This document shows positions 26,894-37,009 of a stretch of DNA of 64,000 nucleotides, piece by piece. Origin of the DNA: Obesumbacterium proteus (GTDB lineage Bacteria; Pseudomonadota; Gammaproteobacteria; Enterobacterales; Enterobacteriaceae); NCBI RefSeq assembly GCF_001586165.1, contig NZ_CP014608.1:4464001-4528000 (forward strand), read 5' to 3'. A program made the translations under genes and the position numbers. The notes under the pieces are model-generated. The model made no database searches. It saw nothing but the letters and a program-made list of their open reading frames with translations, and was not told where the DNA came from. Each line of letters opens with the position of its first letter. Within the stretch, counting starts at the first letter, position 1.

Positions 26894-29800
26894 TCACTGG
26901 CCGATGGTCACAGTTGCGGGCGTTTCACCTACCGCACGCCACTGCGGGATATACATCGATTCCACCTGTGGAGCAGGCAGTTGATATTTACCCGGCGTTA
27001 CCGCTCTTGCCAGATACAGCAAAGTCGTATGCTGACCAGACTGAATATCCACCGCGGACACATAGCGATCGTCTCGGAACTCTTGATGTTTGAGCGTCGT
27101 CTGACGTGATGCATCGAGCAGCGAAGTCACCTCAGTTGCCGCATCATCCAAGCTTGCGCTAGCATCATTCAGGTTTTGATTTTCAAGCTCAACGCCTGCG
27201 GGCAGCAGATCAACGACCAACGCATCCGGCACATGCTCTGACGCCCACACATCCAGATGAACCAAGATTAGCTGACCACTTTTTAGCTGAGCCAAGTCAA
27301 CCGGTTTGCCATCTAGCCCTAAGAAATCACGTTTAATATTGAGAATATTGCTCATTGGCTGCGGAACGCTATTTGGATATCCAACAGCGTCAAAACGCGG
27401 ATATAACGTGGACTCGCCTTGGTTATCAATGACCAACCCATTAGCCAGCCAAGACTCATCATAGTTTTTCACCTGAGCCTGTTCGCCATAGGCTAAATCA
27501 GCACCTTTGGCCGATGAAATCACCGCTTTCCATGCGCTTTCCGGCTGGCCGATAAAACCTTTGCCTGCCATAAATACCGCATTCTGTTCTTGGGTCGAAA
27601 GGTATTCGGTGGTTGTTAATCGATCCGACAATGAAAGTAAGCGCTGTTCCTGCGTTTTTGGATCGAGGTTAAACTCTTCCATCAGCGCCAGAATCATCGC
27701 GTCATCCCGCACTGGGCTACCGTAGTCTTCCAGCCAATAGTTCGTTGCCGAGCGCTGTAATGCCAAACCTTGTTTGAGCACTTCTTCGCTGCGCGGTGTA
27801 TCTCCCATCAGCTTAAGCGCAATGCCTAGCTGAATGAGAGGTAAACCGGACTCCGCCTGTGCACGACGCTCATACAGCTGACGCAACGCACCTAAAGGTG
27901 CCTGTTTTTGCTGTGCTAAAACAAGCCCAGCATAGGCCTGCACGGCAAAACGCGTCGCATCTGGACGTGCGCTGCTGTTAACATCGATTTGATTACGATC
28001 TTGGAGGTAGCGTAACAGCGCGGCATCCGCCTGTTTCAGCCCGTCATCCTGTACGGCAAAACCGCGTTCACGCGCACGATGCAAGAAATCGGTAACATAA
28101 GCGGTTAACCAATACTCTTCTGGTCCATCGCTGCTCCACAACGCAAAACTACCGTTATAGCGCTGCATACCCAGCAGACGGGTAATTCCCGTTTCAATAT
28201 TCTGTCGGCGGACATCATCCGTAGAGGTTTTGATGCCAAGCTGTATCAACTGTTGTTGATTGGTATATAGCGATGGGAACAGGCCACTGGTGGTTTGTTC
28301 CAAACAGCCGTATGGATAGGCGTACAGTTCCCGTATGTAGCGAGCAATATTCAACGGCGGTCGGCTTGTCAGCAATAGTTGCCCCTCAAGCGCACCTAAA
28401 CCGGACATTTGCTCCGCACTCACTCCCCAACTTTGCCCCGGTTTGATAACGCTCATCAAATGCCGCGTCTCTGCTGGATATGCCGGACGCACGCCTATTT
28501 TCCAGCTATGTTCATAATCACTGACTTGTTCGCCCGGTATCTGCATTCCAACGACGCGGATCGCAACGCTACCATCCCCAAATCCATTCTTCGCACTGAC
28601 CGGAATCGTGATGGTCTTACGCTGCCCATTTTCGAGTTCAACCGTTTGAGAATTGTCACCACTCAGGCTGATTAGGCCAGATGCGGTGAGTGCCACTCCC
28701 AACGTTTGCGGATGCCCAGACAGATTCGTGACATCCAGCGCCAGCTGGCTGCTATCGCCACCTGCTAAGAAGCGGGGTGTTTGTAGCTCTGCGATAACCG
28801 GTGCTGCGACCGTCATTTTACGTTCGGCGCTACCAAAGTTTTGCTCATTCCACGCTTGAGCCATAAGCCTTAGCTCACCGTTAAAATCTGGAACGGGAAG
28901 CTGAATCGTCCCGTTGCCATTTTCATCCAGCGTGATGCGTTGCAGCTGCTGCGCGACGATATTCACTTCCGTTGGCGGTTTCTTACCTCCGCGTGACAGC
29001 GCGTCTTCATCTTCGCCATCGCCACCAAAGCGCAGCGTTGCTAAACGCCCAGAGCCTTCGATAAGCTGCCCATAAACGTCATACTGATCCGCGCCGTAGC
29101 GTTTACGACCTAAGAAGGCGTCGTAAGGATCAGGGGTTTTGAAATCAGTAATACTCAAAACACCGGTGTCCACGGCGGAAAGTAAAACGGTCACTTCTTT
29201 TTGTTTCTCACCACCTGCGCCAGCAACGTTCACCTGAACCGGCACCGTCTGGTTTGGTCTGATTTTCTCTTGCGCTGTCAGCGTCACATTCAGCTTACGA
29301 GCTTCTTCATTGAGAGGAATATGTAATAAGCCTACCGCGCGCTTTGGTGTTACCTGCTTATCTTTCTCACCGGGACGAACCACCAGCGCATTGAAATAGA
29401 GATCGTGACGACGCCATTCTTGATTGAGCGGAACCTCTACCGTTGTACCGGCTTCTGGTACATCAATTTCCTGCCACCATAAAGGCCCTTCGCCAGACTC
29501 TAGCATCAGGTATCCCTTACCGGCGGTTGGCGCATTGATGGTTACTTTCACCTTTTCACCCGGCTGGTAATTAGGTTTATCCAGCTTCAGCTTCACTTGA
29601 TCGGGACGCACAGCGCCCGTACCGTCAGTATTATCCTGCCAGCGATATCCGACCCAGAATCGAACGCTGTTGATCAGGCCGTTGGTTGGATCTTTAACTT
29701 CAAGACGGTAAGAACCCCATTCGACGGGGAAACTCACTTTAGCGCTACCGTCAGCGGCGATATTTAGCGTTTGTTCACCAACAGGCAGATCTTTTTGATC

Positions 29801-31903
29801 GTATTGAGACTGCCAACCTGCCCCTTCAGACCACTGCCAGTAATAATCGCGACGCTCTTGAATCAGCGTGGCTTTCAGCCCCTGTTTAGCGAGGCGTTTC
29901 CCCTGCGGATCGGCATAGATTACATCAAAAGCAGCTTCGCTATTTTCATCAACCATCGGCTGCTTACGATAGCTATTGGTTTGGTAATCATAAATATCTT
30001 GTTGGCTGAACAGAGGGCGGATCGCTGACAGCTGTTTAGCAGGCCAAATATCCTGTTCGCTACGTCGAGTCACCGGACGGCCTCCGGATTCTAATAGACT
30101 CGCTTGGAAAATCAGACGCACAGGCGATTTAACATCGGCCCACTGACTTTCAGTTTCAATGCTTGCCATGCCCTGCTCATCGAGCGTGGTATCGACCTCA
30201 TCTAAAGAGCGCTTTAGATTCTCTTCCGTGGCCGAACCAAAACTGTAACCTGGTAATTCGGTCACCGCTTCACGCAGCGGGCGCAAATAAAGCTGCCCTT
30301 GAAGGCGGTTCATGGCCGCCGGAGCCCCATATAAATAGCGTCCTGACACATTGAAACTGGCGCTTTGCTGCATCTCAATTGGAGATGCGCTTTCCGGTTT
30401 GATTTCCAGAGCCATGCGCTCAGGCATGAAGTCTTCAACGTTAATCGCGTAGTAGCGCGGCTGGTTATCGCCCAGATTGAAACGCAGCGACCATTTGCCC
30501 GTCGCCGCGTTTTCAGGCAGCGCGTAACGATATTGATATAACCCATTTTCCGGTTTCCAAACGAAGCTCGACGCCACGCTATCGTCTGGACGCAACACAT
30601 CGACTTTTATCGGCTGCTCAGGTAAAGGCTGTCCATCGGCATCGCGCAGCAGAGCATTCACAATCACCGTTTCACCCGGGCGATAAAGATCGCGTGGGCC
30701 AAACGCAAACAGCTGTTTGCTGAAGCCTTCTGGGCCACCAATATCAAACTCACTGAGATCGAGCGCAGGCTGCGTCAGGTCGATAATGCTGGTCTGTCCA
30801 TTTTGATTAGCCAGTAACAGTTTCGCTTTTGGCGATTTGCTTAACTGCGCATGCCCCTGTGCATCGGTTTTACCTTCCGTTAGCACACGCCCTTTTTCAT
30901 CTAACACCTGCAATGCCACATCAGACATCGCACCACCGCCAGCTAACGCCTGAGTGAAGACATCCATTCGTTCATGATAGCTGTGCAGTGAAACACCGAT
31001 ATCGCTCAGGGTTAGCAGCGTAGCCGGATTACTGTAGCTGTAACGCCCCGCCTGCTGCATAACGGCTAGATAAACACCGCTCTCTTGCAAAGGTTTGATA
31101 TCGCTAAGAGGAAGCTGAAGCTTTTCACGCGTATTGCGCTGAGGATTGAGATCAAAGCGGCCGCTGTAGACCAAATCGGCCATTTTTAGCAGCTCATCAG
31201 ACCGCCATGATTCTACCGATTGGCCGTAGCCCCACTCGGATAAAAACGCAGGTAACGACACAGGCTTAATGCGATAAAAATTGACGTCTACGCTATTTAC
31301 GTTAAGCGCCATCACCGGCAAACCCGCAGCCACTTTACCGGGCAATAACGAACCGCGGCTAGCAAATCCAACGCTTGGCTGAATATCTTTGGTGGCAATT
31401 TTTTTCTGTGTTTCTTTACCTAGCGTTGCGCCATTAAGCGCTACCAAGGAGGGATCAATCGTGAGGAGTAATTTGCGTTTAGGCTCCAGATGACGCAACC
31501 GAAGTTCGCGCAGATTATCTGAAAGCTCCCATGCTCCGTCGATTTTGCCTTTTTCGGTATCCACTAAGTGAACGCTATCGGCAAATTTTTGCTTAGGATC
31601 TAAGGGAATGGAAAAGGTGAGCACAAGCGCGGCTGCGCCATCAAGCTGTAGCTCAGAGGCATCGAGTAAAGTTAGCGTTTTACCCTGCGATTGTTTCGCC
31701 ATTTGCGCCAAGTCGGTGTCACTCAACGCTTTCTTTTGCGTGGCGACAGCTGCGGGATCCGATGTGGTTGTGGTTTTCACATCGCTGTTATCACAGGCGG
31801 AAAGCGCAGTAATAAGTGCTGCCACGAGTACACTACGGCGCAGCATGCGGACAGAGCGGCAGTTTTGTGACTGAGATGATCCTTGGCGCATAACATTTTC
31901 CAT
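26894..31903 (-). CDS. yfhM: Bacterial alpha-2-macroglobulin lipoprotein (YfhM)
   Basis: Large periplasmic lipoprotein thought to trap proteases that enter the envelope, paired with PBP1C as a repair and defence unit. About 1669 residues. The signal region LRRSVLVAALITALSAC ends in a lipobox. MG/A2M domains follow. The thioester motif CLEQ, within AYPYGCLEQTTSG, is encoded at 28295-28306 and is intact, so the covalent trap should work. The start at 31903 has GGA six bases upstream; 31891 is possible; starts further up would lengthen an already long N-region. It is immediately upstream of pbpC. Confidence 0.95.
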   Translation of the reverse strand: MENVMRQGSSQSQNCRSVRMLRRSVLVAALITALSACDNSDVKTTTTSDPAAVATQKKALSDTDLAQMAKQSQGKTLTLLDASELQLDGAAALVLTFSIPLDPKQKFADSVHLVDTEKGKIDGAWELSDNLRELRLRHLEPKRKLLLTIDPSLVALNGATLGKETQKKIATKDIQPSVGFASRGSLLPGKVAAGLPVMALNVNSVDVNFYRIKPVSLPAFLSEWGYGQSVESWRSDELLKMADLVYSGRFDLNPQRNTREKLQLPLSDIKPLQESGVYLAVMQQAGRYSYSNPATLLTLSDIGVSLHSYHERMDVFTQALAGGGAMSDVALQVLDEKGRVLTEGKTDAQGHAQLSKSPKAKLLLANQNGQTSIIDLTQPALDLSEFDIGGPEGFSKQLFAFGPRDLYRPGETVIVNALLRDADGQPLPEQPIKVDVLRPDDSVASSFVWKPENGLYQYRYALPENAATGKWSLRFNLGDNQPRYYAINVEDFMPERMALEIKPESASPIEMQQSASFNVSGRYLYGAPAAMNRLQGQLYLRPLREAVTELPGYSFGSATEENLKRSLDEVDTTLDEQGMASIETESQWADVKSPVRLIFQASLLESGGRPVTRRSEQDIWPAKQLSAIRPLFSQQDIYDYQTNSYRKQPMVDENSEAAFDVIYADPQGKRLAKQGLKATLIQERRDYYWQWSEGAGWQSQYDQKDLPVGEQTLNIAADGSAKVSFPVEWGSYRLEVKDPTNGLINSVRFWVGYRWQDNTDGTGAVRPDQVKLKLDKPNYQPGEKVKVTINAPTAGKGYLMLESGEGPLWWQEIDVPEAGTTVEVPLNQEWRRHDLYFNALVVRPGEKDKQVTPKRAVGLLHIPLNEEARKLNVTLTAQEKIRPNQTVPVQVNVAGAGGEKQKEVTVLLSAVDTGVLSITDFKTPDPYDAFLGRKRYGADQYDVYGQLIEGSGRLATLRFGGDGEDEDALSRGGKKPPTEVNIVAQQLQRITLDENGNGTIQLPVPDFNGELRLMAQAWNEQNFGSAERKMTVAAPVIAELQTPRFLAGGDSSQLALDVTNLSGHPQTLGVALTASGLISLSGDNSQTVELENGQRKTITIPVSAKNGFGDGSVAIRVVGMQIPGEQVSDYEHSWKIGVRPAYPAETRHLMSVIKPGQSWGVSAEQMSGLGALEGQLLLTSRPPLNIARYIRELYAYPYGCLEQTTSGLFPSLYTNQQQLIQLGIKTSTDDVRRQNIETGITRLLGMQRYNGSFALWSSDGPEEYWLTAYVTDFLHRARERGFAVQDDGLKQADAALLRYLQDRNQIDVNSSARPDATRFAVQAYAGLVLAQQKQAPLGALRQLYERRAQAESGLPLIQLGIALKLMGDTPRSEEVLKQGLALQRSATNYWLEDYGSPVRDDAMILALMEEFNLDPKTQEQRLLSLSDRLTTTEYLSTQEQNAVFMAGKGFIGQPESAWKAVISSAKGADLAYGEQAQVKNYDESWLANGLVIDNQGESTLYPRFDAVGYPNSVPQPMSNILNIKRDFLGLDGKPVDLAQLKSGQLILVHLDVWASEHVPDALVVDLLPAGVELENQNLNDASASLDDAATEVTSLLDASRQTTLKHQEFRDDRYVSAVDIQSGQHTTLLYLARAVTPGKYQLPAPQVESMYIPQWRAVGETPATVTIGQ

Positions 31904-31995
31904 TTTTAATCCGAATAGCACTATTATCCGTGACAAACAATGAAAGTGAAATGGCGAAACCTTAATTCAGATTATGCTAAGCCTAAAATGACAAA

Positions 31996-32013
31996 GAGAG
32001 CCTTACGGCTCTC
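31996..32013 (-). terminator. Hairpin after sseB
   Basis: GAGAGCC/GGCTCTC, a 7-bp stem with a 4-base loop and a short T-rich flank on the minus strand, 16 bases past the sseB stop and before yfhM. Confidence 0.6.
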
Positions 32014-32028
32014 AACGTTATTTATCTA

Positions 32029-32865
32029 TTAGGCAGTTCCGCTGGAAGGGATGCTGTTGCGTAGCCAACTGCCCCAGCGTCGCTGATAAAACGGCTGGGT
32101 ATGGGTTTTCAGATAATGACTTACCGCATCCCCTTTTTCATCGGTGACGAGGCAAAGGTCTACCGGCTCATCTTCTGGCGCTGTTTCGCTCGCCAAGCTG
32201 CCGGTTTCCTGAATGAGTAAATCGATTTCCTCATCGGTGCCATCAATTTCTAACCCAATCAGCAAATTAGGTTTTTCATCGACCGCCTGATCCTGAAATA
32301 TCGCCAAATAGGCATTGCGCACGATCTTACGTTGGGTAAACAGCGTGGTTAACGCATCTACCATGGCAGACGGATATTCTTCTGGCTGGCCAAGCAAAAT
32401 TTTGCTTCCACCATCAACCACCTGCTCCATCGGCTGCGCCATCCCGCCGGTTTGCAGCAGCATCGCCACTTCCTGCGCGTAGAAAGCTTTGCCATATTCA
32501 CATTTTGGATTCAAAAACAGCTGAGCGCCTTTGGTTATTGCAAACAGATCGCGAACCGGTAACGCCATAAACGGTTGTTCTTCGTCTTCTACCGCCTGCT
32601 GCAACATCTTCAGCGAAGAGAAAAACGGGATCGTCGAGAGCCCGTCCTGCATTTCCCAATGCTGTACATTCAGCTCACCGTTAGGCGCAATGATAAGCTC
32701 GCCTTTATCCTGAACGCCGCTTTCAGCCAGAATATAAACGGTAGAATCCAGCAGCGTGCGGTAAAACAGTGTGCGATAGGCAGGGTCTTTTACCGCTTTT
32801 TCCAAGCTTTTTTCGAGCTGCTCTTCTGGGGTGTCATGGTGGTGATCGTGATGATGAGAACTCAT
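32029..32865 (-). CDS. sseB: SseB family protein, enhanced serine sensitivity protein
   Basis: A 278-residue cytosolic protein homologous to E. coli SseB, whose overexpression alters serine sensitivity; the biochemical role is unknown. The N-terminus is His-rich (MSSHHHDHHHD), a possible metal-binding tail, before the conserved EEQLEKSLEKAVKDPAYRTL. The start at 32865 is set by GGAG six bases upstream; a TTG four codons earlier overlaps that ribosome site. It lies between pepB and yfhM as in E. coli, except that the E. coli sseA gene is not present at the yfhM side. Confidence 0.92.
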   Translation of the reverse strand: MSSHHHDHHHDTPEEQLEKSLEKAVKDPAYRTLFYRTLLDSTVYILAESGVQDKGELIIAPNGELNVQHWEMQDGLSTIPFFSSLKMLQQAVEDEEQPFMALPVRDLFAITKGAQLFLNPKCEYGKAFYAQEVAMLLQTGGMAQPMEQVVDGGSKILLGQPEEYPSAMVDALTTLFTQRKIVRNAYLAIFQDQAVDEKPNLLIGLEIDGTDEEIDLLIQETGSLASETAPEDEPVDLCLVTDEKGDAVSHYLKTHTQPFYQRRWGSWLRNSIPSSGTA

Positions 32866-32890
32866 CGGGTGCTCCAAAATCGATATGTAA

Positions 32891-33003
32891 TGACCCCACC
32901 CTAACCCTCCCCTTCGCAGGGGAGGGAACAGAATGAATGCACAATATAAATTTGTGCTCGGACGGCTCCTCCCCCTGCAAAGGGGGAGGTTGGGTGGGGG
33001 TCA
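32891..33003. repeat. Composite inverted repeat with two C/G-rich hairpins
   Basis: Outer arms TGACCCCACCC and GGGTGGGGGTCA bracket two inner palindromes, at 32905-32926 and 32968-32989, each CCTCCCC-type stem with a 4-base loop. This is the most complete copy of a palindrome family that recurs at 55867, 59126, 60735 and 63608. It lies between pepB and sseB, which are transcribed in the same direction. Confidence 0.85.
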
Positions 33004-33014
33004 GTCGTTCGTAA

Positions 33015-34313
33015 TTACGCTTTCGCTTTTTCCAGCAGTAAATTAGCCAGCGCGCGCACGCCTAAACCTGTTGCGCCCGCAGCCCACTGATCGACGGCAC
33101 TTTTGCGATAGGTTGCAGAACAGTCAATATGCAGCCAGCCTTGACGGTATTCTTTAACGAAATAAGACAGGAACGCCGCTGCGGTGCTTGCGCCTGCGCC
33201 GTATGCCGCACCGGCAATGTTATTGAGTTCCGCAAAGTTAGATGGCAGCTGGCTGCGGTGGAATTCAGCCAGCGGCAAGCGCCAGAAAGCTTCATTCTCT
33301 TGCTCGGCGCTTTGCAGCATGTCGGCAGCCAAGGCGTCATCAAAGCTAAACAGGGCATGGTAATCATTACCCAGCGCCGTTTTAGCCGCGCCGGTCAACG
33401 TTGCACAGTCAATGATCATCGCCGCATTCTGCTCGGAAGCATCAATCAGGCCATCAGCCAAAACTAAACGCCCTTCCGCATCGGTATTCATAATCTCAAC
33501 GGTTTTACCGTTACGATAGGTAATGATGTCGCCCAGCTTGAATGCATTACCGCTAACCAGATTATCCGCGCAGCAAAGATAAAGTTTTACACGCTGATTC
33601 AAACCACGAGAAACCGCCAGCGCCAACGCTCCGGTGACCGTAGCCGCACCACCCATGTCTGATTTCATGGAGTCCATGAAGGCGCTTTGCTTCATGCTGT
33701 AACCGCCGGAGTCAAAGGTGATACCTTTGCCCACCAAGCAGGCTAGAACAGGGGCGTCAGGATTTCCAGTTGGGTTGTAATCCAGAGCCAACAGCACTGG
33801 AGAACGTTCCGAGCCGCGACCCACCGTGTGCAAGCCCATGTAGCCTTGCTCGCGCAGATCTTCACCTTTGGTGATACGGTAGCTCACATTGTCACAGGCA
33901 ACGCTGCACATCAGATCAACCGCACGTTGTGCCAGCTGGGATGGCCCCACTTCTTCGGCTGGCGCATTGATCGTGTCACGCACCCAGTCAACGATCTTCA
34001 AGCGGCGATCTAATTCAGCGCGATCGGATTCGCTCAGATCAGGCCACTGCACTTGGCGCGATCCTTTTGGCCCACGATAACCCTGCCAAAAAGCCCAGCA
34101 TTTTTCCAAGTCCCAGCCTTCACCCGCGAGATGAACCTGCTTGATACCTTGTCCATCAAGCTTGCGCGCAGCGCGCTGAACGGCAACAAGCTCACCGTTA
34201 CCGTTCAGATGAATAACCATCCCTTCGCTGCCGGAACTCAGCAACGCTTTTTCGCCCCAGCGTGCATCGGCTGGCTGATGGGATAGGTTTACAGGCATAA
34301 ATTCGGTCGACAT
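33015..34313 (-). CDS. pepB: Aminopeptidase B
   Basis: M17-family leucyl aminopeptidase with two metal ions, cytosolic, acting on small peptides. It has 432 residues (427 in E. coli). The family signature NTDAEGRLVLADGL and the metal-binding ACLVGKGITFDSGGYS are intact. The start at 34313 is preceded by AGGAGA. It ends 12 bp before the composite repeat and lies beyond the isc cluster with a terminator hairpin between. Confidence 0.97.
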   Translation of the reverse strand: MSTEFMPVNLSHQPADARWGEKALLSSGSEGMVIHLNGNGELVAVQRAARKLDGQGIKQVHLAGEGWDLEKCWAFWQGYRGPKGSRQVQWPDLSESDRAELDRRLKIVDWVRDTINAPAEEVGPSQLAQRAVDLMCSVACDNVSYRITKGEDLREQGYMGLHTVGRGSERSPVLLALDYNPTGNPDAPVLACLVGKGITFDSGGYSMKQSAFMDSMKSDMGGAATVTGALALAVSRGLNQRVKLYLCCADNLVSGNAFKLGDIITYRNGKTVEIMNTDAEGRLVLADGLIDASEQNAAMIIDCATLTGAAKTALGNDYHALFSFDDALAADMLQSAEQENEAFWRLPLAEFHRSQLPSNFAELNNIAGAAYGAGASTAAAFLSYFVKEYRQGWLHIDCSATYRKSAVDQWAAGATGLGVRALANLLLEKAKA

Positions 34314-34472
34314 AAATCTTCTCCTGATATACCCACGTATTTGCAGCGATACGTCGTTAAGTGGCTGCTCGAATAAGCGCGGGTATCATTATTAATCGTT
34401 AGTTTTTCAGTGAAATTGATTTGCGATTAGCGTGTTCTATCAATATCTGGATGTAGTAATTTGGATTGTAGT

Positions 34473-34503
34473 AAAAGGGCCACCTTCACAGGTAGCCCTT
34501 TAA
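34473..34503 (-). terminator. Terminator at the end of the isc operon
   Basis: On the minus strand AAAGGGC-x-ACCT pairs with AGGT-x-GCCCTTT around a TGAA-type loop, followed by TTTT. It begins four bases after the iscX stop. Confidence 0.8.
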
Positions 34504-34506
34504 TTT

Positions 34507-34707
34507 TTACTCTGCTTCATCTAACCAGACTAGCAGGATAGCTTCCAGAATTTTTTCGTTCGATTTTGTAGGGTCATCGTCGAAATCTTCTAAATCGCAA
34601 ATCCATTGATGCATATCGGTGAAGCGCACGGTTTTAGGATCGATATCCGGAAACGCATCATACAGCGCTTCGCCAATCTCGCGGCTGTCTTGCCACTTAA
34701 GACCCAT
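34507..34707 (-). CDS. iscX: Fe-S cluster assembly protein IscX
   Basis: Small acidic protein (66 residues) that binds IscS and ferrous iron and modulates cluster assembly. The conserved LKWQDSREIGEALYDAFPDI and FTDMHQWICDLEDFDDDP stretches are present. It is the last gene of the isc operon, 33 bp after fdx, followed by a terminator. Confidence 0.96.
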   Translation of the reverse strand: MGLKWQDSREIGEALYDAFPDIDPKTVRFTDMHQWICDLEDFDDDPTKSNEKILEAILLVWLDEAE

Positions 34708-34740
34708 AATATTCTCCCAAACAAGCGTTACCGCTTATTT

Positions 34741-35076
34741 TTAATGCTCGCGAGCGTGGTTAACGGTATAACGCGGGATCTCAACAACCAGATCCTGATC
34801 CGCCACTTTTGCCTGACAGCTCAGACGGCTTTCCGGCTCTAAGCCCCACGCCTTATCCAGCATGTCGTCTTCCAGCTCGCTGCTTTCATCCAGCGAGTCA
34901 AAACCTTCGCGAACGATGCAGTGGCAGGTTGTGCATGCGCAAGACTTTTCGCAGGCATGTTCAATTTCGATTCCGTTACGTAGAGCAACGTCGAGAATCG
35001 TTTCGCCTTCCTGAGCTTCAAGAACTGCGCCTTCAGGGCAGTGCTCCTGATTAGGAAGAAATACGATTTTTGGCAT
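34741..35076 (-). CDS. fdx: ISC-type [2Fe-2S] ferredoxin
   Basis: Electron donor for cluster assembly on IscU. It has 111 residues, with cluster ligands C42, C48, C51 and C87 (HACEKSCACTTC and RLSCQAK), plus C46 as in the enteric protein. It is separated from hscA by only two bases, so translation is probably coupled. Confidence 0.97.
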   Translation of the reverse strand: MPKIVFLPNQEHCPEGAVLEAQEGETILDVALRNGIEIEHACEKSCACTTCHCIVREGFDSLDESSELEDDMLDKAWGLEPESRLSCQAKVADQDLVVEIPRYTVNHAREH

Positions 35077-35078
35077 TT

Positions 35079-36929
35079 TTAAACCTCATCCACAGAATGA
35101 CCAGCCAGCGCTCGGCGAACAGATGCATCCATCCGGCGCGCAGCAAATTCTTGCGTTTGTGCATCAAGCACTTTAATCGCAGCTTCAATATCTCCGGCAA
35201 CATCACCCGCAGCGGCCTGTTCTAATGCAGCTACAGCCTGTTTAATGTTGCTCAGCTCTGACTCACTTAACAGCGCAGAATCTTCTGCTAAGGCACCGGT
35301 CAGGCTCTCAAGCACGCGTGCCGCTTCAACTTTTTGTTCTGCCAGCATACGCGCACTGATATCCCCACTGGCATTAGCCATGGAGTCTTTAATCATGGTG
35401 ATGATTTCGTCATCGCTCAAACCATATGAAGGCTTGACCTGAATCGACGACTGAACGCCGGTGGATTTCTCCATCGCGGTAACGCTCAGCAGACCATCCG
35501 CGTCAACTTGGAATGTCACACGGATATGTGCGCCACCCGCAGGCACTGCAGGGATACCACGCAGTGTGAAACGCGCCAGAGAGCGGTTGTCTTGCACCAG
35601 CTCACGCTCGCCCTGTACCACGTGAATCATCATGGCATTTTGGCCATCTTTGAAAGTGGTAAATTCTTGCGCACGCGCCACTGGAATGGTGGTATTACGC
35701 GGGATCACCTTCTCAACCAAACCGCCCATGGTTTCTAAACCAAGAGACAGTGGGATCACATCTAACAGCAACATTTCTGAGTCGGGCTTATTACCCACCA
35801 GAATATCGGCTTGAATAGCTGCGCCAATCGCAACCACGCGATCGGGGTCGATAGAGGTCAACGGCACACGGCCAAAGAATTCCCCAACCAGCTCACGAAC
35901 CAACGGAACGCGCGTTGAACCGCCAACCATAACCACTTCAATCACTTCATCAGCGGTGACGCCCGCATCTTTCAGCGCGCGGCGGCATGACAGCAAAGTA
36001 CGTTTTACCAACGAACCAATCAGTTCATCAAACTGTTCACGGGTAACACAGCCTTTCCACCCCGCAACTTCAACGTCGACTTTTTCAGCATCGCTGAGTG
36101 CAATCTTGGCCTCAACCGCCACGTCAAGGAACTGGCGTTGAATGCGCGCATCGCTGCGATCGGCATAACCTGATTGTTCGCGCAGGAAATCGGCTAACAG
36201 GTGATCGAAATCATCGCCGCCTAGCGCGGAATCGCCGCCGGTTGCCAGCACTTCAAATACGCCACGGCTTAGGCGCAGGATAGAAATATCGAAGGTGCCG
36301 CCGCCCAAATCGTAGACCGCAATAACGCCTTCTTGGCCGGAGTCTAGGCCATAAGCAATCGCTGCCGCCGTGGGTTCATTGAGCAAACGCAACACGTGTA
36401 GACCGGCTAAACGCGCAGCATCTTTGGTTCCTTGGCGCTGAGCATCATCAAAATAGGCAGGAACGGTAATGACCACGCCATCAAGCTCGCCTTCTAAGGT
36501 CACTTTGGCGCGCTCAGCCAACGCTTTTAAGATTTCGGCAGACACCTGAATAGGGTTAACCGAGCCCCCTTCCGTGATCATCATCGGCAAGCCATTTTCG
36601 CTCGCTTCAAACTGATACGGCATATGCGGGTAACGCGCCTGAACATCAGCCAAAGAGCGTCCCATGAGACGCTTAGCAGAGCTAATGGTATTAACCGGAT
36701 CTTGCGCTGCCTGTTGGCGAGCTTCGTAGCCAACCACAATGTCATCTTTCAGATAATGAACGACAGAAGGCAGCAAATGACGGCCCTGCGCATCGGCCAG
36801 AGTTTCTGCTTGGCCGCTGCGCACGGTCGCCACCAATGAATTGGTAGTACCTAAATCGATACCCGCCGCTAAACGGCGTTGATGCGGAGCAGCACTCAGC
36901 CCCGGCTCACTAATTTGCAATAAAGCCAT
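35079..36929 (-). CDS. hscA: Fe-S protein chaperone HscA (Hsp70 family)
   Basis: Hsp70-type ATPase that, stimulated by HscB, binds the LPPVK motif of IscU and helps release the cluster. It has 616 residues. The N-terminal nucleotide-binding domain has GIDLGTTNSLVATV and VYDLGGGTFDISIL; the substrate-binding domain starts near 390. It lies between hscB (80 bp upstream) and fdx (2 bp downstream). Confidence 0.97.
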   Translation of the reverse strand: MALLQISEPGLSAAPHQRRLAAGIDLGTTNSLVATVRSGQAETLADAQGRHLLPSVVHYLKDDIVVGYEARQQAAQDPVNTISSAKRLMGRSLADVQARYPHMPYQFEASENGLPMMITEGGSVNPIQVSAEILKALAERAKVTLEGELDGVVITVPAYFDDAQRQGTKDAARLAGLHVLRLLNEPTAAAIAYGLDSGQEGVIAVYDLGGGTFDISILRLSRGVFEVLATGGDSALGGDDFDHLLADFLREQSGYADRSDARIQRQFLDVAVEAKIALSDAEKVDVEVAGWKGCVTREQFDELIGSLVKRTLLSCRRALKDAGVTADEVIEVVMVGGSTRVPLVRELVGEFFGRVPLTSIDPDRVVAIGAAIQADILVGNKPDSEMLLLDVIPLSLGLETMGGLVEKVIPRNTTIPVARAQEFTTFKDGQNAMMIHVVQGERELVQDNRSLARFTLRGIPAVPAGGAHIRVTFQVDADGLLSVTAMEKSTGVQSSIQVKPSYGLSDDEIITMIKDSMANASGDISARMLAEQKVEAARVLESLTGALAEDSALLSESELSNIKQAVAALEQAAAGDVAGDIEAAIKVLDAQTQEFAARRMDASVRRALAGHSVDEV

Positions 36930-37009
36930 CTTGAGCTTCCGTTAAACAAGATTTGTCAGAACAATTTCTGTTAGAAAACATCCATTGAATCAACGCAATC
37001 AAAAATCGG

